The notes below the pieces were generated by a model. The model did not search any database, was not told where the DNA came from, and saw only the letters and a program-made list of their open reading frames with translations. Below are positions 57,858-64,000 of a stretch of DNA of 64,000 nt, piece by piece. How positions within the stretch are numbered: position 1 is the stretch's first letter; every line of letters starts with the position of its first letter. The translations under genes and the position numbers were made by a program. Origin of the DNA: Phycomyces nitens (taxonomy: Eukaryota; Mucoromycota; Mucoromycetes; Mucorales; Phycomycetaceae); assembly GCA_022702545.1 (NCBI GenBank), contig JAHRBC010000001.1:9300001-9364000 (forward strand), given 5' to 3'.

Positions 57858-60845
57858 ATGCCAATCACTCATGAAGAAATCCAGATCAATACACCAAACA
57901 CCTCTTTAGCTCGACAGTCACCACCATTGCCATCGGGCAAACTTCGAGTAAAGACGTTTAATGCGACCATGTAGTATACTAACCTTGGTTACGCAGCTCC
58001 AAGTCCTCGACTGTTTCTTAAACGTACCTGTCCAGAGACCCTATGTGATCATTACGCTTGGAGGTAAAGGGCTTATTGCTCTTGAACCTTTTCAAATACT
58101 CACTGTCTGTCCACAGAGCAAAAATATTATACCTCTGTATCAGAGTATGAGCAAGGACGTTGGCATGAAACGTTTGAATTGTCTGTTAGCTTTCATGCCC
58201 AGCTTTTTGGCACAATCCAGCTGGACCTTTTTGACAGCTATATGCTCCTGCCTGACCGACACATTGGGAGAACAGAGATACGTCTTCGACTACTAGAAGG
58301 AATGCCAGAAACATTCACAAGCTATTATGAAATCTGGGATAAAAAACTTTCGACTGGGGCAAGTTCGAGTGTAGGACAGCGAAAGACATTGGCGGCAAAC
58401 ATTGGGGCTATCCAAGTAAAGATATCATATGTCTATCAGTCTGAACAGACACGGTTATTGGATGAGGTTGAGCCAAAAACCAATACTAGAGCGACAAGAG
58501 ATGATGCTAAACCTTTGGTGTTGGGAGAACTCAGAAAGACGGATACTCCTGTAGGCTCAAGCAATTTGCTTACCGAGGAGCAGCTGGCAACCGAGTTCCA
58601 GAGACATCTCAAATTCCAACGTGAGCGAAAGGCAGCCGGCATAAAGTTTTGTAAATATGAAGAAGGGGATCTTCACTTGGGAGAGACACTCGACTACCCA
58701 GATGAAAGTGAGACCGATTCGGATTCAGAGGATTCGAATTCATTGACCCGTCCATTGGCACTGAGAAGACAAAAGGCTGGCAATCTTCAAGACCAGGACT
58801 CTAGTCTCTCAAAAAAGACCAAAAATGACACTGCCAAGGAATCGACGGTTCACAAGATGTCTTCCTGGTTTCGGTTCAATAAGCAACCTTCAATATCAAC
58901 CACCAGCACTGTTGCTGTCCCAGACCTCCCGGATACCAAGCCCTCAATCTCTTCAAAGACTGAAAGCAAAAAGGAATTGGGATCTGACATATTAAATGAC
59001 GATCAGGAAAACATAAAGGCATATCCTCTACTAGAGACAATTGGATCCTGGACAGTAAACAAGGAAACCAACCAGGTCTTGCGAACAATTGCTAAACTAT
59101 TGGCATCGTTTGTAAGTCGGCTTGAATAATCTAATGGCGACTAAATGGTTTTTTTTTTATTATTATTAGGGCCAAGGCTTTGAGCTCACTAATCTGCAGG
59201 TTCTTACCGGATTCACTGTCCTTGAGAAGTTTTATGGAGAATTGCCTCGGGATAGAACCTGGGATCTTGTTGAAGACCTGTCAGAAATCGAATTGGCTTC
59301 TCATTTCTGGAAATTTTCGGTCGCGTCTTATGGCTGGAAAGGTCTCAATTTTATTGGAAAAGGCAATGGATATCTGTCTGATGCCATTAGAAACCATTCG
59401 GATGCCCTGTCAATTATTGAGTTTCTGTCGATCCCAAAAGAAGACCTGTTGGCTTATGAATTCCGGACAGCAGAGGCATTCAGGCCAAGTTACTTTATTA
59501 CACGCGATCGAACCACCAATTCGATTGTTCTGGTTATCAGAGGCACAATGGTATTTTTTTTTTGGTCTCACAATTCAATTGACTGCAGATATAACTAACT
59601 CTTGGGTCTGTAGAGCGTTTTTGATACAATGACTGATCTGGTGTGTGAGTATGAGCCCTGGAGAGGGGGTTTGATCCACAAGGGAATGAAGGTAGGACAT
59701 CTTGATTGACCATTTGGATCCAGGCATACATACTTACCTTGTTTTTTTATTTATTTATTATTATTGCAGTCTTCAGCCATGTGGTTCTTTCGCAATGTAG
59801 CCCCACAGTTGATTGCCTATTCAAATGAACACTCGACATCGGCACTCTATATAGTTGGACACAGTCTAGGAGCTGCAACTGCGGCAATCTTGACCATCAT
59901 GCTAGTCGATTATCTGGATGAATTCAGAAAGGGTACTGATGTGGAGTTTTCTCTGCGGTGCTTTGGCTATGCTCCAGCCTGTGGGCTCAGTCTAAACTTG
60001 TCTGAAAAGTACAAGGTAAGACAGACACATCTTGCTGCCAAGAGCAATGCAATATGCTTACGTTTGAATTAGGACTATATCCAATCGTTTGTGTTTGCTG
60101 ATGATGTGGTCAGCAAGCTCAGTTATGGGTCCATGATGGATGTCAAGGAACTTATTATTGCTAGTGCAGAGGCTGCCAAAACGCTTGGGGTGGGCCAAGT
60201 GCTGTGGACAGGAAAGATGGAAGGTGAAAAATGGAAGGCTGCCTATGAGAGAATTGCAGAGTGCCGCCAAAGATGCCTAGACTCCATGGCCAATCCACGG
60301 GTATGTCTTTTGGCTGGCAATAACCATTGTGGGCTAATGTGTCTTGGTTCTCTAGTTGTATGTTGCAGGCCAAGTGTATCAGTTTTGGCTAGTAAGTTGA
60401 GCCTGTAACAAGGCGGTTAAGGATATCTAACGGTTAAGTGTAGGATCCTACTCCCAGCAATGAGACTCGTATTGTGATTGAAAGAACTGATGCTGAACGA
60501 GTGTCCAGAGAAGTGATTGTGCGTCGGTCGATTGTACTTGACCATCTGCCAACCAATTTTGATATTGCCTTCAAGAGAGCACGAGAAGCACTAATGATGG
60601 AAGGCAGTACTCATAGTGAGCCATCCCAGCCAGAAGGAATATTGGATCCTACTGAACAAGAAAAGGCCCATCCACACATATTCCCTGTTCCCCATACCTC
60701 TGATCATAGTTCTGGGCCGGTCCTTGAAGGTGAAAGACGGACTGCGGCCAGTAATGCTATCTGGGATGCTGTTGCCAATCTAGGTTTGAAGGGAACATCA
60801 AAGTCTAATGGAAATACTGCGATGAATAGAGACAGCATAGATTAG
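57858..60845 (+). CDS. C2 domain plus class 3 lipase (diacylglycerol-lipase-like)
   Basis: Predicted serine lipase recruited to membranes. Nine exons: 57858-57947, 57997-58063, 58117-59111, 59170-59550, 59614-59691, 59770-60015, 60073-60300, 60356-60391, 60444-60845, about 840 residues. Residues about 28-150 look like a C2 domain (GKLRLQVLDCFLN, RPYVIITLGGE, LFDSYMLLPDRHIGRTEI). An acidic, Ser-rich linker follows. The lipase part starts near WDLVEDLSEIELASHFWKF and has the nucleophile elbow IVGHSLGAATAAIL (Ser), the oxyanion region VIRGTMSVFD, and FVFADDVVSKLSYGSM, as in DAG lipases and the yeast YJR107W/ROG1-like class 3 lipases. The catalytic Asp is likely in the FADD segment and a His remains to be assigned. 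Intron 1 has a perfect TACTAAC branch site. Confidence 0.87.
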
Positions 60846-61258
60846 AATATTAAAGTATTCTGGACATTTGCTGCAATGGTTTATTGCAGGCCAAATTAAT
60901 AGTGTTAATGTTATATATCCAGATAACCATTATATAATAATAGTGGTATATTTATCATCAATTATTAATTATTACTCATTAATCATTAATCATTTATGAT
61001 CAGGATAGAAAATAATATCCTGTGCGCAAAAGCAGCACAAATAAGATTAACCTTGCCAAATTCTATATTAAAGTGATCGACCAATGAAATGGCTTGAAAT
61101 TGACATGTGCAAAGAGGTGTTCTTGAAGAAACAGCAGTTTATTTGATAATAGTTGATAAGAACAAGGTGAATAAATAAATGAATAAATAATTAGATAAAA
61201 TAGTTGGATTCTAGGTGACATGCCCAGACATCACCATAAAGTGTAGCTTGTAAAGAAC
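60846..61258. other. Intergenic between convergent genes
   Basis: 413 bp, AT-rich, with ATTAAT-type repeats near 60960-60990. It holds the 3' UTRs of the lipase and alkaline phosphatase genes. Confidence 0.4.
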
Positions 61259-64000
61259 TTATTTCTCTTTCTTGGTTGGGCGAAGCAAGTCCATTGCCTA
61301 AACGAGTAAAAAATACCAGATTAATACCAATGTTTCTCATCACCAAAAAGTAAAATACCTCGGCCATCTTAAAGAACAGATTCCAGTTCTCAAATGTCTT
61401 TTTAAAGAGGTCCGATCCAGGGCCTATCATCAACGAGTTAGTACAATGCCAAATTTACCCAATTGAAGCCAAATTACCATTAGAGTAGATAAACACATCG
61501 CTCATTGAGTGCACACCCTGACTCTCCTCAGTGGGAAGGTTGCTGTTCCATTTAAGACCCTCTGTAGCCAAAAGCGTGTTAGTAAAAGCAAGCACAATAG
61601 TCCAAAAACAAACAGAAAAACTTACTCTCAAAGTCACCAGCAGCGTCCTGGGGATTGGGAATCTTTGTAACCTTATCAGGGCCAGTGATTGCAGGCAGAC
61701 GAACTCCGTCCTTGGTAGTGTTCCAGGCTTCATAATGGTCAGGACCATTGGATGTGCCGGCAGCCAAGACGATGTTTGGGGCCCAGTTGTCAGGGAAACC
61801 ATCGCCATTGGTGTCAAAGTAACCAGGCCAACCAGACTGTCCATAAACACCAATAGAGTTGAGCTTGGCACTGTTGGATGAATGGCCAGAGAGGTAGCTG
61901 CGATCAACGGATCCCCAGACGTCAAACGAGTGGGCATGATCAGCAGTAACAAGGATCAAGGTGTCCTCATATTCACCATTTTTCTATAGTGTAGTTTAAG
62001 TATGCGTTTTTCTGTATAGAATCCATTTATCATGCTTACCTTGAGCCATTCGACAGTCTTTTTGATAGTAACATCAAGTTCGACCAATTCGGCCAATGAA
62101 CGGTGGAAATCAAACACATGGAGCTATATACAAGGCTTAATAAACAGTCAAATAGACTTTAGAATTACCATTTTGTCGACAGAGGCAGCCTCGGACATCA
62201 AGAAGAAACCATCATCGCCACCACGCTTCTTGAGGGTTTCCAGAGCCTTGATGGTCATGTCTTCAAGACCAGGCTGATCAGAGCCTAGATAGTCAAACAG
62301 GATTAGATGATGTCGAAGCGGCTTATTATATATAAATACTTGCCGAGAGCATCCTTGCCACTCATGTCAGGGGCGGCCTTGTTGCCGACAGTATTTTTGA
62401 CAAACAGATTGCGTTCAAACCAGCTAATAATAACTATTAGCATACCAGAATCAATGTACCGAGTCGATCCATGTAAAATACTTGCACATCAAGATTTCCT
62501 TGGCGGAAAACACCCATGAGCTTATCCTTGCCATTGTACTTTTTGAGATCCTTTTTGTTCTGGACAACCTTGTAGCCCTTTTTGGAGAACTCCTTGTAGT
62601 AGTCTGTTCCATTCAAACTAAGAGGACCCTTGAAGTATTCAGCTCCACCAGTCAACCAGACATCAGGGACAACAGGATCAGTCCAGTTGGGAACACCGTT
62701 AATGATTTGATCGACAATCTGGGGGTAGGTTGATCTTCTACGGGTGTGGGAAACAAAGGCAGCAGGAGTGGCATCCTTTGGTATATAAAAAAAAAGGTTT
62801 AGTATCAAGGTCAATTGGGCCAAATCTCTTGGTCATTACCTGTCCATAGGCAGTAGTGACAATACCAATGGCTATCATGGATGTTAGTCTAGTAATTGAT
62901 ATATGGGGCCAGAATATCTACCTTTCTTGGGTTGGCGACGACGAATGAGCTCGGTAATAGACTCGACCTTGGGATCATCAAAGGGATCTTCTGAAGAGTC
63001 GCAGTAGACCGAGAGGGCATTGACACTGGACTTGTGGCCAGTAGAATATGCGGCGGCAGAGTTGGCAGAGTCAGTAGTAAGACTGTCTACAGAGTTGGTG
63101 ATGACATGGCCAAGGTTGTCAAAGTTTTCAAAGGAAAGGAAATCATGGTATTTTCCAGAGGTGTGTGCCTTTGCAACTGCACGAGCAGCGGTGATCATCT
63201 AAAGAAAAAGAAAAAGAAGAAAACGTTTTACCGATTCACGGTTTCCATATTAGGATTATAACCATTTTTGGATGTCGATTATCTCTCGGCAAATTAATGG
63301 CCACATTAGACTTACACCAGTGTTTGTACCATCGGAAATGAACAAGATGACGTTCTTTGCCTTCTTTTTGGGCTTCTTGGGCTAAAGAATTTTATGAGAA
63401 TCTCGGTCTATAAGGGGGGATGTATGTGTGCTATGCTTACCTCAACAACCGTGTATTTTACAGTGTAAGACTGCTTGGGTCCATACTCGACCTTGATCTC
63501 ATAGGAACCAGCCTCCTTGAATTTCAGCTTGCGCCAGGCACGCGAGGCGACTGCAACATTGACAGGAGAGACAGGCTTTCCGTTCTTGATGGTGCCAAGA
63601 TGAGCATCGATAGAATTGACCCAGCTAAAGTTCCACTCTTCCAGCTTGGGGGTTGGGAGATCAAAGTAGCGATTGACGTCTGACCATGGGCCATTGTTCT
63701 TGCGGACAGTGGTCTTGAACTGGGTATAAGGAGCAGGGGTGGGCTTGGAGGTGTCCTTGTCATAGGCATGGAGCTCAACTCTGAGATCAAAGTAGGCTCC
63801 AGGGATAAATTGCGAACTATAGGAGGATTAGACTATTGTCGTAGTTGTTGGTTTTGGACTTACACATCAGGAGGAAAGATACAGGCATGAGGATCAGGAC
63901 AGGCACCCAAGCGAGGGAATTGACCTTCAGGATCAGGACGAAGCTTGTAGCTGCTGGTGCTGCCAGCAAGGGCAGAAGAGCAGATGGTGGCCAGCGAAAA
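61259..64000 (-). CDS. Alkaline phosphatase, 5' end beyond the window
   Basis: Secreted or vacuolar phosphomonoesterase of the PhoA superfamily. Thirteen exons seen: >64000-63864, 63816-63441, 63381-63316, 63198-62922, 62871-62840, 62775-62486, 62423-62344, 62284-62169, 62123-62040, 61983-61626, 61561-61478, 61423-61359, 61297-61259, at least 667 residues. The first visible residues (FSLATICSSALAG) look like the end of a signal peptide. A domain of about 165 residues of beta character follows, then the phosphatase: NVILFISDGTNTG (metal), TDSANSAAAYSTG (nucleophile Ser), WLTGGAEYF and LVTADHAHSFD (metal His/Asp). Introns with donors at 62485 and 62343 are GC-AG. The start codon and promoter are outside the window. 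Confidence 0.9.

Noticed and set aside
57970..57996. 26-nt intron in the lipase gene containing TACTAAC
   Set aside because: Using the upstream donor GTAAAG at 57948 gives a normal 49-nt intron with the same branch site and a better C2 domain start.

Overview
The window looks like a gene-dense piece of a fungal nuclear chromosome, most likely an early-diverging (Mucoromycota-type) fungus. The evidence is short introns (about 40-100 nt, many GTAAGT...AG) in nearly every gene, AT-rich intergenic DNA with many homopolymer and microsatellite tracts, and a gene set of fungal type (Dbp10, Rgd1, Prm10-like, Atg29, Swa2, a cell-wall-integrity MAP kinase kinase). The phylum is an inference; no rRNA or mitochondrial marker is present. 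Gene models were built by hand: exon junctions were chosen so that frames join and family motifs are restored. About 114 introns were placed in 23 protein-coding genes.

Layout. 1-3545: no gene; a cluster of tRNA-derived repeats, including two copies of a SINE-like element with a conserved terminal hairpin. 3546-18198: DBP10 (-), an RGD1-like F-BAR/RhoGAP (+), RPN13 (-), SEC17 (+), a Trm61-type tRNA methyltransferase with a likely mitochondrial presequence (+), an arrestin-domain protein (+) and an MKK1/2-type MAP kinase kinase (-). 19535-32159: auxilin SWA2, NSA2, PAM18/TIM14 and a Prm10-like transporter (all +), DBP8 (-), PA2G4/EBP1 (+), ATG29 (-). 33681-36567: mitochondrial citrate synthase (-) and OHCU decarboxylase (+). 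36568-44668 is a repeat graveyard: a dispersed repeat pair, a possible LINE remnant, an unidentified GC-richer coding-like block and a complete-length but broken Tc1/mariner element with both terminal inverted repeats. 44669-64000: an AGPAT/LCLAT-type acyltransferase (+), MET1-type uroporphyrinogen methyltransferase (+), RPD3 histone deacetylase (+), a cyclin-Q-like gene (-), a large WG/GW-repeat low-complexity protein (+), a C2 plus class-3 lipase (+) and an alkaline phosphatase (-) that runs off the right edge.

Most genes are housekeeping and not functionally clustered: ribosome biogenesis (DBP10, DBP8, NSA2, possibly PA2G4), vesicle traffic (SEC17, SWA2), mitochondrial import and metabolism (PAM18, CIT1), protein turnover (RPN13, ATG29), signalling (MKK, RGD1, arrestin), chromatin and cell cycle (RPD3, cyclin Q). 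No operon, CRISPR or gene cluster of secondary metabolism was seen.

The most notable signals are the WG/GW-repeat protein (possible Argonaute-hook protein), an unusually frequent use of GC-AG introns with a GCAAG(T/C) donor (seven of about 114), two genes whose first coding exon is only the ATG, and the SINE hairpin that keeps pairing through paired base changes.
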